From: Eopsaltria australis
Lineage: Eukaryota; Chordata; Aves; Passeriformes; Petroicidae
Assembly (NCBI GenBank): GCA_034509425.1
Contig: JAVTVJ010000072.1
Coordinates: 124,001 to 188,000, forward strand
Direction of reading: 5' to 3'
Length of the DNA stretch: 64,000 bases
Positions 26,099 through 39,888 of this stretch are shown in pieces. The translations under genes were made by a program, and so were the position numbers. Every line of letters begins with the position of its first letter. Positions within the stretch are counted from its first letter, which is position 1. The notes below the pieces were generated by a model. That model saw only the letters and a list, made by a program, of their open reading frames with translations. It was not told where the DNA came from and ran no database searches.

Positions 26099-29000
26099 TC
26101 CTACTTCACAACTTGGTATCTCTGCTGGCTTGAGAAGATGCAAAATACACACTGTTTTCTCTTCCTAGCAACTTCAGCATAATTTTCACTCTTGGAAGAT
26201 CACAAAGAATGTTACTTGTGCATGACCCACAGTCTAAGGACTAAGATTTAGTGGTGATGTGGTGCTAAATGCAACAAGTTGCTTCTACTTGTCAACATGC
26301 TAGAAGTAGATAGAGAAGAATTGCAAGTAAAAACTGTAGTCTCAAAACAAATTCTTCCTTTCCCACTGCAATAAAACTGCTATTAATTTCTTAGACTCCG
26401 CTTCCCAGTTCGTTATTACATTAGAGGTTTTTTATTTGTCTTATTTCCAACACAAAGCCTATCACTAACTAGCTACCAGTACCCATGTGTCAATAATACA
26501 TTAGGGGGCATTTGTAAACCTAGTGGGCATATTTCAAAACATAAATATTCCAATAGAAGGAAAGATAATGACTACTCCAATGTGATACATAAAATATATG
26601 TGTGCATATTATAAGTTGAGCTTCATTATGATCTGTTTTTTTGCTTCACTTTACATTTTATTGAGAAATTATATGTATTGAGAAATGTAGTTTGTATTGA
26701 GAGGACAATTTTCATGTTGAGATAAAGTTTTTTGCATGTAATATTGACTTCTAGTCTACAGTAAATTATCAAACTCTTTTATAAATATAAAAACTTTTGA
26801 AAGAGTACAATATTCACTCTTTTCTAAATTAACAATGGTTGCTATGGATAGTTATTGTCTATCTTTTCTTTTTCTTTTCCATGAACATCATTAGTTAAAA
26901 ATAGGGCACTTCAGATGAAGATGAGTCTTTCTTATTACGTATTTTATCTTCTTTGTATCTTTTATTCTCAGCAACATAGGAGACAGAAAATCAGGATTTA
27001 GGCCTGAACACAGTTTGAAAAAGAAATACTCTAGATTTTTTGAAGGGCACTTCAGATTATATGAACTGGTATCTTATTCCGCTTTAATTTCATCCAGCCC
27101 TTTTAAAGTTTTAGCTTTAGGTGACAATCCTTTTACCAATTACATGAGTCTTACAGTTGCTCTGATTCAGTGAAAGATTTCACATTTAATAGTTTTCTAG
27201 AGTAAGAGAAAGTATTCATGAAGGATTTTTTTCTTATCCCACAGATGTATTGGCAATTTTTACACTTAAAATAAAACATGATTAAAGCCACTAGTTATTC
27301 ACAGAAGTTTTCTTAGCCAGGTTAATTTAAGCTGCTTTAACTCCATCCAGTTGGAGTTCTTGCATGACCCACGGTAGAGATGTGTGTGTAAGAACATAGA
27401 TTCAGAAACAGCCTTGAGCAATGTTCTTTCTGAAAGTATGAGCAATGCTTAAAAACATATTTTGCTCCCATTTGGATAGGTTGTTACTTTGATTTTGTGC
27501 TTGTCTGAGAATTTGAAAGGCACTCAAAGAGGTCACAGTATAAAATATTTACTAGGTTAATTTTCAGATAGCTTTCTTATGTACAACCAGGAAACTTTTT
27601 CCAATGATAGATGTCACCATTCAAATTCAAAAATTAAGGAAACAGGATATTTTTGCAATTATCTTAATTAATGAAAGGACTCTGGACATTTCTGTCACTA
27701 GTGTATCACAACAAATACAGATCAGATTCAGTAGATCAGGAGGTTGTCTTAGAGTGCTTGTTTTATTTTCTTCTGCTTTTCAGATATTAAAGAATCAGAA
27801 CAAAGGCAAATGTACAGCAATATCTTAGCACATATCAGTTTCTCTTAGTAAATGTCTTATACTGACATTAAGGGGGTATGTTGTTACATCAAAAGAGTTT
27901 GCAAATACCCTATACATCCAGACTATTATTTTAAAATGTGTATTTATAACTCATTGCTATGTTTTCAATGAAAAAAAATTTAAGAATTTTAAAAAGGAAT
28001 GCAAATAATCAGAAGGAAATATAAATAAATAGGATCTAAAATGAAATGGGAATGAGAATTTTTTGACAGCCAATGAACTACTGCTACTGTATTTTTTTTC
28101 TGAAGTAAAGAGAGAAGATGAAACAAAAATATGAGGAGAAGACATAAGGACTGACTCTCATCTTATGCCTGACTTAAAGGTATAAGATAAACACTTTAAA
28201 AGAATTTAACTGTGACCAGGTGAAGTATCCCATTAATACATTATCAAATGAGACAAGCCATGTGATCAGAATTAACACATACTTAAATAATGTATTGAAT
28301 TAAGCTTTAAGTCTTAAATATACTGCAATTTAATATAATAGTCGCATTCAAAAGCAGAAAGCCTTGGAAGACAACCTGAAGGAAAAACTAGAAGATACAT
28401 TTCCTAGTGGAAACCAGGCAAAATTATATGGACGCCAGAAGCATAGTTCCACTTTCTAATTAAGGCCCCTAATTACTCAAACTGTTCTGCACAGTTGTTT
28501 TTCTTTTTTTCCTGTAGTGCTGGGAAGTCACAGGGGGATCTGCTCACATCCATCAGCTTGCTACATTTGAGTCTAAAATATGGCATGGTCTACATAGAAA
28601 GACAATTCTTTCTGTTTTCTAATTAGCATCACAATTGGAGACATTAAATTTCTGTTCTTTTCTGACCCCACTTTTGGCTTCAGATTATATTGTTAAAATC
28701 AGCAGTTCCTGCCAGGAAGCAGTGCCAGGAGATGTAAAAGTCAATATTCAATAGCTACTGCAGAAATAGAATAGCTGGTTTTTCCAGGAGGATTAAGATT
28801 GCAGCCATGCTACAGCACTAAATAGAAAAGGGCCCCTTTTGATAAAGGGGTTAACAGAAATTAAAGGAGACACTGCTCAGTCAGCAAGGTGATGTGACAG
28901 AAAAGACCTGGAACCCATGGGTCACCTGTAGCAGACCCAGCTAATCACAAGGGCTGCAGTACAGGGTAATCTTCAGCCCTCTCCTGCTCATGTTTTACTC

Positions 29001-29310
29001 AGAGCTTGTAGGCAAGCACAAGGTTCTGGCTGTTCTTGAAAGTTACAATTTAGAAACCTCTTCTGCATGTGACTGCTTCCAGAACAGTGCCAGAAAATTA
29101 CAGTTTTACTTGTTCTGTCTGATTTGCACTTAAGTCTTTTCAAGAAGGAATTTAAAGATAGGTGGTGACCCTGTGCTTATAATTTTCCCTCTGGGTTTCT
29201 ATGGCTATGGAGGTCTTTTCTGCTCTGTCTTTGGTACTATTTTGACTCCCTTGGGAAATTAGGAGAAGAGACTTCTAAAAATTTTTTTTATTTAAAGTTG
29301 GATTTAAATG

Positions 29311-29334
29311 TAAGTCCACTTAAAAGTGGACTTA
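29311..29334. repeat. Short palindrome (10-bp arms)
   Basis: TAAGTCCACT at 29311-29320 and its exact reverse complement at 29325-29334 are separated by TAAA. It could form a small hairpin, and no function is implied by context. Confidence 0.8.
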
Positions 29335-32300
29335 AATGAGCCTGAAGCTACTTATCAATAAGCATGCAGTACTCAAACTTGGGTGTATTCAGAGGCACAA
29401 CTGCAAGTAATGAGGGAGGCAGAGGGAGACACCAAAGAAGGTGTTGTGTGTAAGTGCCCTCACTTTGCTTTGGACTTGAACTGCTAGCAGTAGTTGAACC
29501 CTAGGTTAGGCACCGATGGCTTTCTGTCATTTCTAGAATATTCTCTTGTTGTTTTTGTCATATCAGTTTTGGTAGGTAGTTTTTACTTATATGCAGAAGA
29601 GGAGCTGTGCCCTGTGAATCTTTCGGAACAAGAAATTATTCAAGGCATGCTGTGGCCTTGTTTTTTGTCATCACTTATGGACTAAGAATAAGCCCTTTGA
29701 TAACAACCATCTGGAGTTTGTAGTAACTGAGCGACAATATCTTTGCTTTATGTGTCCCAGTCAAGAGAACTATACTTGCATATGCTTTGGAGGGGTAATA
29801 GAACTAGTGTAAATAGCATATAAATGTTGACCTCATAATGGCTGCATGCATAAAGTGTTGTATCCCTGTCTGGAAAACAGCTGGTTTGGTGATTTCCACT
29901 AATGGGAGCATCTCCAGGAGTGAGAGTCTTATTCCTTGAAGGACTGATGGTGCACATAGATTTGTATACAGACAGGACCCGACATTCTTTTTTGATGAAA
30001 ATGCTAATTAATGCAAGTCCTACTGTAACCTGACTAGAAGTTTCTGTAAATGAACAATTTGCATTACACTGTTGTCTTCCGTTATTAGTGATAATTCGTA
30101 CACTAAAATGAAGATATTTTGGAATACCACCTCTAATTAGAGTTGTAAATATACAAAAAGATTCAGCCCCAACTGTTTTGTTTTCTTCTTCAGTTATGCA
30201 CAGAATCTCATGTACTTTCAATGAAACAAACTCCAATTTCAATTCCACCTATTGCTCCTGGAATGGTTCCTCACAAGAATTAACTCTGGCATGCTACAAT
30301 GATAGATGAACAGATTTCACTGAAGTAATATGCTTTGGTGTTTTTGAAGTCATGAAACAGAATTATTCTTAGTTGGGTTCTGTCGGTGTTTCTCCATGGA
30401 AGGTCAATAAAGCAGCAACAGTGGCATATCTGACTTTCATCAGATAACTTAAGCAGTGAGGTACATGGTGAATGCCTTTCTCCCAGGACACCAGAAATGG
30501 CAATTTTCCTTTGTGCTGGAGAAACAAAATAGGTGACCTGCTCTGGATGGATAGTTCCTGTTTTGTGTACAAGAGACAGAGACAACCTAAAGGCTTACCT
30601 GAAAAGCCCCCTCTTTACTAGTTACTTTAGCAAGGGTTTGAAATCTTCACATAGGATTATGGTGTAGCAAGGTAATGAATTTTAAGGAAAGATGACAAAA
30701 GCAATGGAAAGAAGAATGACAGAATAATTCAACCAAATATACAAGGTAGGTGAACATGTTAAATAACATGTGCCAAAAAATCTAGAGATGGGCAAATTCT
30801 CTATAATACTTAATAAGCAATCTCATGCTTGCCTCAGATTAAATTTTCAGAGTCAACAATTAGTTGTTAACACACATTGTATTATTTTATTTCTTACTCC
30901 TCAAATATTTTGAATAAGTTATATAAAAGCATTGGATATTATCTTTCCCTGTAGTGCTAGAAAAGCAATCCAAAGCTGAGAGTAGCAGAGCAGATGGAGA
31001 AATCAGGAAGGCAGACGGCTCATATTAATGAGGACCAGGTTTACTCTGGATGTGAAGATTAGGAGAGAAGAACTACAAACTACATATAATGCTAACATAT
31101 AATATTGTACTATTGTTATTTTATTGTGTACTATTATTACTATTGTATTGTAAATATATATTGTAAATATACAAACTGTATATAATGCTAATATAAATAT
31201 GTTAACATTATCAAAAAGTATACAGTAGTATAATTCAGGAGTCGGCTTTGTACAGCGACATATTAGTGCTCTAGTAGCAATCATTAGCTGTCAGTAATGG
31301 GTAGCTCCTTACAAGTGGATATGGTGAATATATAGACAACCAGAACCATATCTGAGAGACAGTAGAATGCAAACATATTACAGATACTGTTTTATTTTGC
31401 AGTATTCTCTCCAAGTTGCCTATGTGAATCATCATTTTTCTGCCCAACACTATTTTTGATGCTTAAATTAGGCCTTCATAACTTTCTGCCCTTTAATTTC
31501 CAGTGCTTAATGAAGCATCAGGAGGAAAAGAGCTTATTAGATTTCACCATTGAAACAAAATTAAAAATATTGCAGTTATCTTTGAATTTGAAAACTAATA
31601 TATAAAGAAAGAAAGAAGGCAAATAGAAGTGTTCGAAGTTTCTTTCTATTTTTTCAAGCTCTGATTCTAAGTCCGTACTAGAAAACTGTGTCTTCTGTCC
31701 CTTTCAAAAACACTGAAATACCAGTTTCATGTGCTATCAATCTCTGATTTTGCATGTGACATACTTGATGGAAAGGGTAATGTCCAATTATCTAGTAAAT
31801 CAATTGTATTTAAAAAAAAATACATCCAGCTGTCATAGTAATTGGGTGAAGATTACATAATTGTCTATTGATACCTGCACTACACCTTCACAACTAACTA
31901 ATGAATACTTTGTAGACAAATGTAGCAAGAACAATCAGGAATGTTTATAGCAATAGATATTTAATTCAATTTTGAAGCCCTAACTAAGAGGACAAATTCT
32001 CAGAGCATAAATCTGTTGAGACATTGTAGAATTCCGTGTGAAGGTGGGATAGGCAGTAAGCCTTGTTTTGAACTCTGTCTGGGGCTACAGCATCCCAGCT
32101 GGCCCTAGCTTGCCTGGAGGTGCCCCCTGTCTGCACAGCCTGGAGTTGAGACCATCAAGTATCTGCTCCCAGGGAATATAATTGTACTGAAGTGTGGGTA
32201 CGTGCTGTGCAGATTAATCTTTCATGATGGTTGCTGAAGCATAGGACAAAGTCCTTGCTTCATTGATTTGACACAGGACATACTATTCTCATCACCGTAT

Positions 32301-33299
32301 GACATGTTCTATAAAATAAAGGGTGGATGATTGGTCCTGGCAGGAGAGATATTCACGAAGTGCTTTTCTTCCAGTCCCCTACCTCTTCCTTGCTTTTGAA
32401 CTGAGACTTCTCAGTGGCAACTGCATCACAGCAGCTCCTACTAATGCAAGATTAAAGACAGAAAGCCTCCTTTATGCAGCATACATGTGTCCTGTATTCT
32501 GTTTGTACATCATCATCCAGTTTTTCCAGAATGGTCAAATTTGGGAAAGTATATTCAGCAAAGAGTTTAAAATGCTACTTTTGTCAGTTCTATTTCTTAA
32601 AATTTGCTATATCCATGAAGTACATTGTAACAACATATGAGTTTTATTTGCATCCTATATAGTAATTTTCACCAGTGTAAAATTTCTGATTTTGGCAGAA
32701 TCAGTAAATAAAAGGGGAGAAAAATATTCTTCTCAGGGAAAGTTGTGCAAAGAAGGAATTTTTTCTAAGTCAACTGACAAAAGCCAGGACGAGTATGTGC
32801 CTTTTGAAAATCTACATCTGTACATTTTTGTATTTGTTCACTATAAGTCTATTTTTGGAAATTCTTAATTAAAATTTTACACTTTTTTTTTATATACAGA
32901 ACAGCAAAATATAAGGTCTAAGAAATACAAAACCTGCAAAATACTTACAGAGGCTAATTTTGGTTTAATGAACTAATTTTGTCTGTATTCAATTGGAAAG
33001 GAGTTAGAAAGGGAAGATCTATGCTGAGTGTGGTAGGGAAAAAATTCTGTTTGTGTTTGGCTTTGTTTTGTTGGGTTTATTTAGTTGCATCTAGACGCAA
33101 AGAAAAAAAGGCAAAAAACCCCACCAAACCAATGAAAAACACAATTAAATAAACCCCCACCAGTCTTCTCTGTGGACTATAGGGGAGCCAGAGTACTTCT
33201 GAGAATGGTCATATTGCTTTATTGCATGATCAAATGAGTATGAAAGTATTTTTGATACTGCTAGTAAATTCACTTTAATAAGCGTGATTGACCTAAAGA

Positions 33300-33353
33300 G
33301 TTCAACTTCAATGATCCTTGTGGGTCCCTTCCAACTTAATACATTCTATGATT
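33300..33353 (+). mobile_element. CR1 LINE, very short 3' end
   Basis: The segment AATGATCCTTGTGGGTCCCTTCCAAC followed by CATTCTATGATTG is the standard CR1 3' terminus. Only about 50 bp is recognisable. Confidence 0.75.
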
Positions 33354-33916
33354 GAATATATGTTAGCGTGAAGAGTATTTCTAGGGAAGTTTGGTGTCTG
33401 CAACATTACCCACTTGTTAACCTTGAGTTGTTACTAAAAAAATTGAACTATTGAATATTCTTCTATGGACAGATGTTTAAAAGGGGTTTTTTAATTGCCT
33501 TGTTCAGATCTTTTACTGTACATGACTGATTTGAGATTTAATATTTGCAATAGCATAGCCAACAAGGAATTAAAGAATGGTTTTGCACATAAACTGAAAA
33601 ATTGTTTTTTGCTTCAAAGTGCTGTGTCTCTGTAATTGTATCAAAAAGAAATACTGCTGCTGCTACAGCAAAATTGCGTAATGAAGCACAACTGATTATG
33701 CCATAGTTGTCTTAATATTAACATTATTATTCAAATGTAAATATTTATGTATCTTGTGGGGTATGTAGTAATGAAATCAGTTTATTTTTTTCTTCTGAGT
33801 GCTGTGTCTTTTAATTCAGCATTTGGTATTAGATCATACTTTCAGAGAGAAGAGTGCCTACTTTAGAGAGTAATAGATTTATTATTTTTTCTTTGTTCCT
33901 AATTTTCTATCTCCAA

Positions 33917-33937
33917 TGTGTGTGTGTGTGTGTGTGT
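33917..33937. repeat. (TG)n dinucleotide microsatellite
   Basis: About ten perfect TG units. Confidence 0.95.
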
Positions 33938-34855
33938 CTGCATTCACCTAGACAGAGTTGTGATGTTGGTCTGTCATCTTCTTTTCTTACCTATTAGCTG
34001 CCCCAATGCTTGTATCTGGAAGGCAGGGAAGGCTTTGATGGAGTATGTTTGTCAGTATTTTAAAACCTAAGACATGACAGAAACCTAGCCATCTAAACAT
34101 CCATGTAAAAATGCCTGCCTTAACACTACAGCCAGGAAAGCATGTCCATTCTGAGCCATTTTTATGTGGAGGCTGAAAGACTGGGACCACCAGTGTCACA
34201 CAAGCAGTGAGATGGCTGAATTTCAGAGCAGGCCACTAATGTCTCTTTTGTGGAGGCAGGGATGGTGGTGGGGAAGAGTTCAGTGTCTTGGGGCAGATGG
34301 ATGAACTGTGTGCTGACAGTGACTCAGAATCCATGTATGGGTGTGAAGCACCTCAAAGAAGCCATCAGCCTGGGTAAGCCTGAGGCACTTGGGGGCAGGG
34401 TTTAATACAACTTCTCAAAATGGAACCAAATGAGGTCTGCTCTTTGCTTAGCAATTTTTCAAATGAAAAGACTTAGGAGATTTTAGATTTTTTTCCTTTT
34501 TAATTTTTTTTTAATGCTAGAGTTGGTAGGAAGGAAGAAAAATAAGTAATTATTGTGGTAATATAAATATTTACTTTTCTTCCTATTCACTGTTGTACAT
34601 CTCTCCTTGCACTTCTACTTTCACATTCTGGCTCCCTTATCTGAAATCTCATCAACAGTACGACAGTGATTTTATTGCTGAATTATTGGCCTGTGGAACC
34701 AAAAAAGTTCATGCTGATCATCTCTGCTGGTGGGAAAAAAAAGCTGGGGCAATGTGAGCAAAACTTCAAGGAAGAATCAATTATGTACAAAAACTGCTTA
34801 ATGGAAAAGGTAGCTGTCTGAAGAACCTTCACAGAAGAAGGCATAAGATGAGTTT

Positions 34856-35080
34856 TATAGAATCACAAAATAGTTTGAGTTGGAGGAAACCTAAAAAAGA
34901 TCATCTAATCCAACCCCTCTGGAATGAGCAAGGACATCTTCTGCTGGGTCAGGTAGCTCAGAGCCCTCTCCGGTCTGATCTTGAATGTTTCCAGGGATGT
35001 GGCATCTATCACCTCACTGGGAAACCTGTTCCAGTATTTTACCATCCACATCATAAAAAAGCTTGTCTTTTAAGTCTAGA
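34856..35080 (-). mobile_element. CR1 LINE, 3' end fragment
   Basis: Read on the plus strand this is the reverse complement of the CR1 3' end: TATAGAATCACAAAATAGTTTGAGTTGGAGG, then GATCATCTAATCCAACCCCTCT, a TCCAGGGATGTGGCATC block and CCTGTTCCAGT. The copy is diverged and 5'-truncated. The 137-codon plus-strand frame from 34848 is antisense CR1, not a gene. Confidence 0.85.
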
Positions 35081-37923
35081 AATGCAATTTCACAACCAGT
35101 ATTGTGGATCCTGTCTCAGGTTTCTGGATTTGCAGAGACTAAATATAAAGCTAAGACTAATAATCATGGCTATGAGTAAATATGGAAGGAGAATCATGGA
35201 GCAGAATAGCTCAATATGGGCACTCACTGAAATGAAACTGGACTATGTTTCTCTCAGGTAGTGTTTGGTATTGCCACTGAATGAGAAATGAGGAAATGTG
35301 CTTGTAGTAGCACCAGCATAGGGGCAGTCAGAATTTCTGAAGTATCTAATCTCTGCTGATTGCATCCATTATAGGAAATAAAATGAACTGGAGAGGGGAG
35401 AGGACAAAAGAATGGGATGCTTCAGTACTTTTTTTGCATGTTGCTGCCCTTTGCAGATCTCAAAAAGTAATGATGCAATGATTCGGTAAGGTGTCCAAAG
35501 TATTTGGTAAATGCAACAGTATTTTAAAGTCCAAGTGTTTTGAGAGATTTCAAATTAGTAATATAAAGTCAGTGCTAATGCAGATTAATACCTAACAATA
35601 TAACAGACAAGAAACATAAGAACAGGTAGGAAGGAACACTTACCAATGGGGAAAGTTTGAGAAACAGCAGCAGAGCAATTAATTTCCACTGGGTCTGAAA
35701 GCAAGTACTGGAGGTATTAGGGGCATAGATCCCCAAGTGTACACTGAATTTCAGTAAGGGAACTACTGACACTTAACATCATCTACAGTAGTCAGTCAGT
35801 GGATGTGAAAGGAGGAGAGTATTCAAGAGAATTTCTGGGATAAAGTAATATCAATTATTTTGGTTAATCCAATGATTGGCTTACCCCAACTGGATGGGTA
35901 AGCTAAGAATAATTAGCAAATTCCAGCAAATACTGCAGTAAAATGCAAACACATTTTTCTTTAAAAAGGTAAAGATGACAGACTAGGTGGGAAACCTTTG
36001 CCTGCATTATAATTTCTCTAAAGTAATTAGAAATATAAAATGGTAAATTCAGTTATGTTACCAAGAAACTTTGTATTCTATGACTTATTTTAGATATATT
36101 TTAGGTTATATGACATAGCACTTCTCTGTCATAGTTGTGATGCAAATAAAGATCTTACTGACAGCTTTCATATGCAGGAAGTTTGATTTATGAAGCACTA
36201 ATACACAAAATATCTGTGGTAGTATAGCTTGTTGGAGAGATTAAATAAATGATTGGCTGACTGGCTTAGTTCTTGAAATAGCAAATGAGCTATTAAAAGT
36301 CAGATTGTGAGTAAAAATCAGTTTGTGCTGAACAAAAGGAAGGAGTCCACAGAAAAGAGTAAGTAGCACTTCCTTGATACAGTGAAAAGCAATAAAACCT
36401 GCACCATTTCAACTTCTCCTTCTGATCTCTGAACATAATGCTCAGTCATAAAAAAAAAAAAAGGCATTCTTCAAAGTTAAGACACAATAAAAGAAAAATC
36501 CATGGTGTTTTCAGATATGTTTATGGTCCCAGAAAGTCCAAAGGTACTTGGGCTTTGCTTTTATCATGGGTGATCTTAAAGGTTCCACAGAAGTAAATTT
36601 TAACACAAAATTGAGACACTCAATTGGTAACTCACTCAGCTAACAAATACCTATCTTTAACTATTTCTAGCTGGACTTATATCTTTCTGATGAGAAGTGA
36701 CCTACTTCAGTAGGCCGCTTCAGTAGGAAACGATGAAGTTTTGAATATTTGGGGTTGGGTCGTTTTTTGGTTTTTTTAACTTTTAATAAAGACCATGCCC
36801 ATGGCATATACATGAAATGAAGAGAGACCAAGGACACATTTCTTCTGTAGAAAATGCAACATTGTATTTCAATAAAAGAAAAGGTGTGAGTAAGCTCTAC
36901 TCACATCTCATTTCCACTGGAATTAGAGTAGAGGAGGGGGAAAGAAATCCTTTACAATTTTTTTTTCCTTTTTTAAAAATTTTTTTTGCAGAAGAGTTTA
37001 TTGAGTACCCTCTTAAAGATTTTTGGAGAATTTGCTCTAAAGGCTGTTAGTGTAGGATAGGTATGTAAAATTGGTCACTTTCATCCTTTTTCAGTTTAAA
37101 TGGAAGGCAACTATAGGTCTGGTAAAGAATATCTATGACTATTATGGTGGAGAGTGGATGAGCAGATGTAATTTATATAGGAAAGGCAGAATCTTTTGCA
37201 GATTTCTAGACTGTGATAGACCCATTAATGCAGGAATGCCTTCTGGGGATCTGACTCCAAAGAAGCATGTGCAGGACAAGTTGGTCTAGTGAACAAAGCA
37301 ATAAAGGTGTCAATAATTGAACAGAAGATGTAATAATCTCTTACAATGGCTGCAGAATAATACTGAATTTGATCTTATTGTGTATTAGAAATCTAAAAAT
37401 AGTAGAAACTTTTTTTTGCTGAAAACTTGTTGCAATATGCAATGTTCATGCAGCTTATTGGTATTTTTAAGAAGTGCAACTATAATCACTTTAATCATAA
37501 GCAACAGCATAAACTAAATTATTACTGAATCTCAATCTGATTAACTAGTAGTACCCTTGCCCAACATATTATAACATATGTAGATCCTGTGTTCCAAGAG
37601 CACCACCAGCAGTTGTCTGCATTACTAATAACATTCTCAAAAAGACAATACATGTTAAAATGAGGCAATGTGTTTCTGACTTTTCCCTGAATGTGCATGT
37701 GTTGACACTCCTTTGCATTTGTGTAGTGCATCTACTGAAAGCAAGATACAATCTTATTTTGCAAATTATCACTTATATGTATGTGGTTCTATAGTTCTAT
37801 TATTTTGGCTTATGTAGTGGGGAAGATATTAAAAGGAAATCTCCTAAGTGGAAATTTTGTTTGTGTTCTGGAAACAGAGCCATCCAGAAATGTATTCATT
37901 CTTTTATTTCTTCATTTTCAGTT
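35081..37923. other. AT-rich non-coding sequence
   Basis: Nothing recognised apart from a poly(A) run of 12 near 36449-36460 and T runs near 36960-36990. Confidence 0.55.
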
Positions 37924-38309
37924 CACAGGATAATAGAATGATTTGGGTTGGAAGGTACCTCAAGGATTACAAAGTTTCAAGCCCCCAGCCATGGGCAGGG
38001 ACACCTTCCACTAGAGCAGGTTGCTCAAACCCCCATCTAACCTGTCGTTGAATCCTACCAGGGATGCCGCATCCACAACTTCTCTGAGCCACCTGTTACA
38101 GTGTCCCATCCCCCTCACAGTAAAGAATTTCTTCCTAATATGTAATCCAAACCTATCCTCTCATTGTTTAAAGCTGTTCCAACTTGTCCTGTTGCTAGAT
38201 GTCCTTGTGAAAAATCCCTCTCCAGCTTTCTTTTAGGCTCTCTTTGGGAATGGGAATGTTGCTATAAGGTTCCCCTTGAACCTTCTGTTCTTCAGGATGA
38301 ACCCCAAAG
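37924..38309 (-). mobile_element. CR1 LINE, 3' end fragment
   Basis: The best preserved CR1 copy here, about 385 bp. On the plus strand it shows AATAGAATGATTTGGGTTGGAAGG, CCATGGGCAGGGACACCTTCCACTAG, GGATGCCGCATCCACAACTTCTCTG and CAGTAAAGAATTTCTTCCTAATAT in the order expected for the reverse complement of the CR1 3' region. The overlapping plus-strand open frames (37848-38236) are antisense translations of it. Confidence 0.92.
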
Positions 38310-39888
38310 CTAAGGTAAAATTTCATTGAAAAAAATTGTTGTATTTTATGGAACAATATATTTGATAGTTTGTTTTAAAAATCAAACCTGACATGACTCA
38401 TCTCTGAGTCCAAGTCTTAGTAAACTTGAGGAATCTTTTCAAGAGCACAGACATCTTCATTTATGGATCCAAATTAATCTTGCTTTTCTCCTTTTTTACT
38501 TGATTTTTTTTTTTTTTTTGACAAATCAAGATTGATTTTTAGTGTGCATTTTTGTTGTTTTGAATTAAGCTGAAACCAGAGAGCAGTGCTTTCCCTCTTG
38601 GCATTGGAAAAGTTTGCTCTTAGTCTGGGCCTGATATTTTGGACTATTAAAACCCAAATGTAAGGGGCATAAAATGAAAGGCATATGGAAGGAGGGGAAA
38701 ATATGAAGTTCGAAAAAACAGGATGCAGGATGGTTTAGGGCTGTAGAGTCCCCTTTTCCTCTTCTTTAAATGTGTTTTCTGTTTTGATTTTCTTTTAAAC
38801 AACTCTTGACACTTCTTCCCCAAAAAGACAAGTTTTGATATAATTTCAAACATCTTGGAGACTGTACATACTTATTGAAGAATTTGTTAAGCAAATCGAT
38901 TTCTGAAAATGCAAAGTTGTATACAGAAACTATTTTACAGTTGATTCAATCTTATGCAGTGTACAATACTTCCATCCCTTTTGGAGAACTGACATATATT
39001 GTATAAAAGTGTGTTTTGTTGTATGCTTTAGACTTTACTTGTACAAGTAATGAAATGGAGAAAAGTCTGTTCTGGAGACCAGTTCAGGAAGTTTTTCAGC
39101 ACATAAGCTTTTCTTTGAACAATGAAAGAGAGTGATTTCATGAGCGTCACATTGACTATAAAGCAGCTGCTCTAGATACTTCATCCCATGTCCCTATTTG
39201 CATAATTCTGCAAACTCACTTCACTGATTGAAGTTACTCTTGCTTTCAAATGCAATACCAACCCTGGGCCTTGTTTGAGGTTCATTGCTATCACTTCTGC
39301 TCCAAGATCCATCTCCCTTAGTTTCTGCTGACATCCAGTATGGTGCAGACTGTGTTGGGGTTTTCAGGATGAGCCTTTAATGAGCAAGGCAGCACTAGCA
39401 CTGTCAATATAGTCATAAAGTAGTCCTCACTAGAACTGGTCTTCAGTCAGCCATTTTCAATAAGGATTGAGACATACTTATCAAGCAAAATGAGATGAAG
39501 AATTTTGGCACAGGATCTCTGAGCTCTTACCTGATATTGGTGTAAGGAGTAGGTCGCTGCTGCTAACTGAAAAGTAATTTAGCATCTTTCCCTAGAGTAA
39601 AAGGACGTTAACTGCATTCACCAGTAAGCCTGCAAAAGGCACTGCTTACTAATAAGAAATTGACTTTGCACAAATGCAGAATCTCTTTTACAATGATTCT
39701 AAAATACTTATTGACGCAACAGGAGGAAATCAGCTTGATATGCAGAAGACAAGCACAACGTCGTGATTGGTTACTTGTTAATAAAACACTTGTTTGGAAT
39801 GAGAATCAAGTTCTTAAAGGCTTTGTTCTGGCTGAACAAGGTGGATTTCACTTCTAGCTGCTGATATGTATGCCTCACTCACACTCTG
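38310..39888. other. AT-rich non-coding sequence with a T16 run
   Basis: A run of 16 T occupies 38504-38519. No gene recognised. Confidence 0.55.

Larger units (their letters stand above)
23657..33299. other. AT-rich non-coding sequence with small repeats
   Basis: No recognised gene. It contains small tandem repeats at 25862-25899 and 26051-26098, a short palindrome at 29311-29334, a very AT-rich TATAAT/TTGTA stretch at about 31088-31200, and an imperfect inverted repeat at 33073-33156. The longest open frame of the window (166 codons, minus, 29748-30248) is in this stretch and is discussed in the findings. Confidence 0.55.

Noticed and set aside
34848..35261. 137-codon plus-strand frame
   Set aside because: Mostly the antisense strand of a CR1 3' fragment.
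37848..38236. Plus-strand frames of 67-71 codons
   Set aside because: Antisense of the CR1 3' end.
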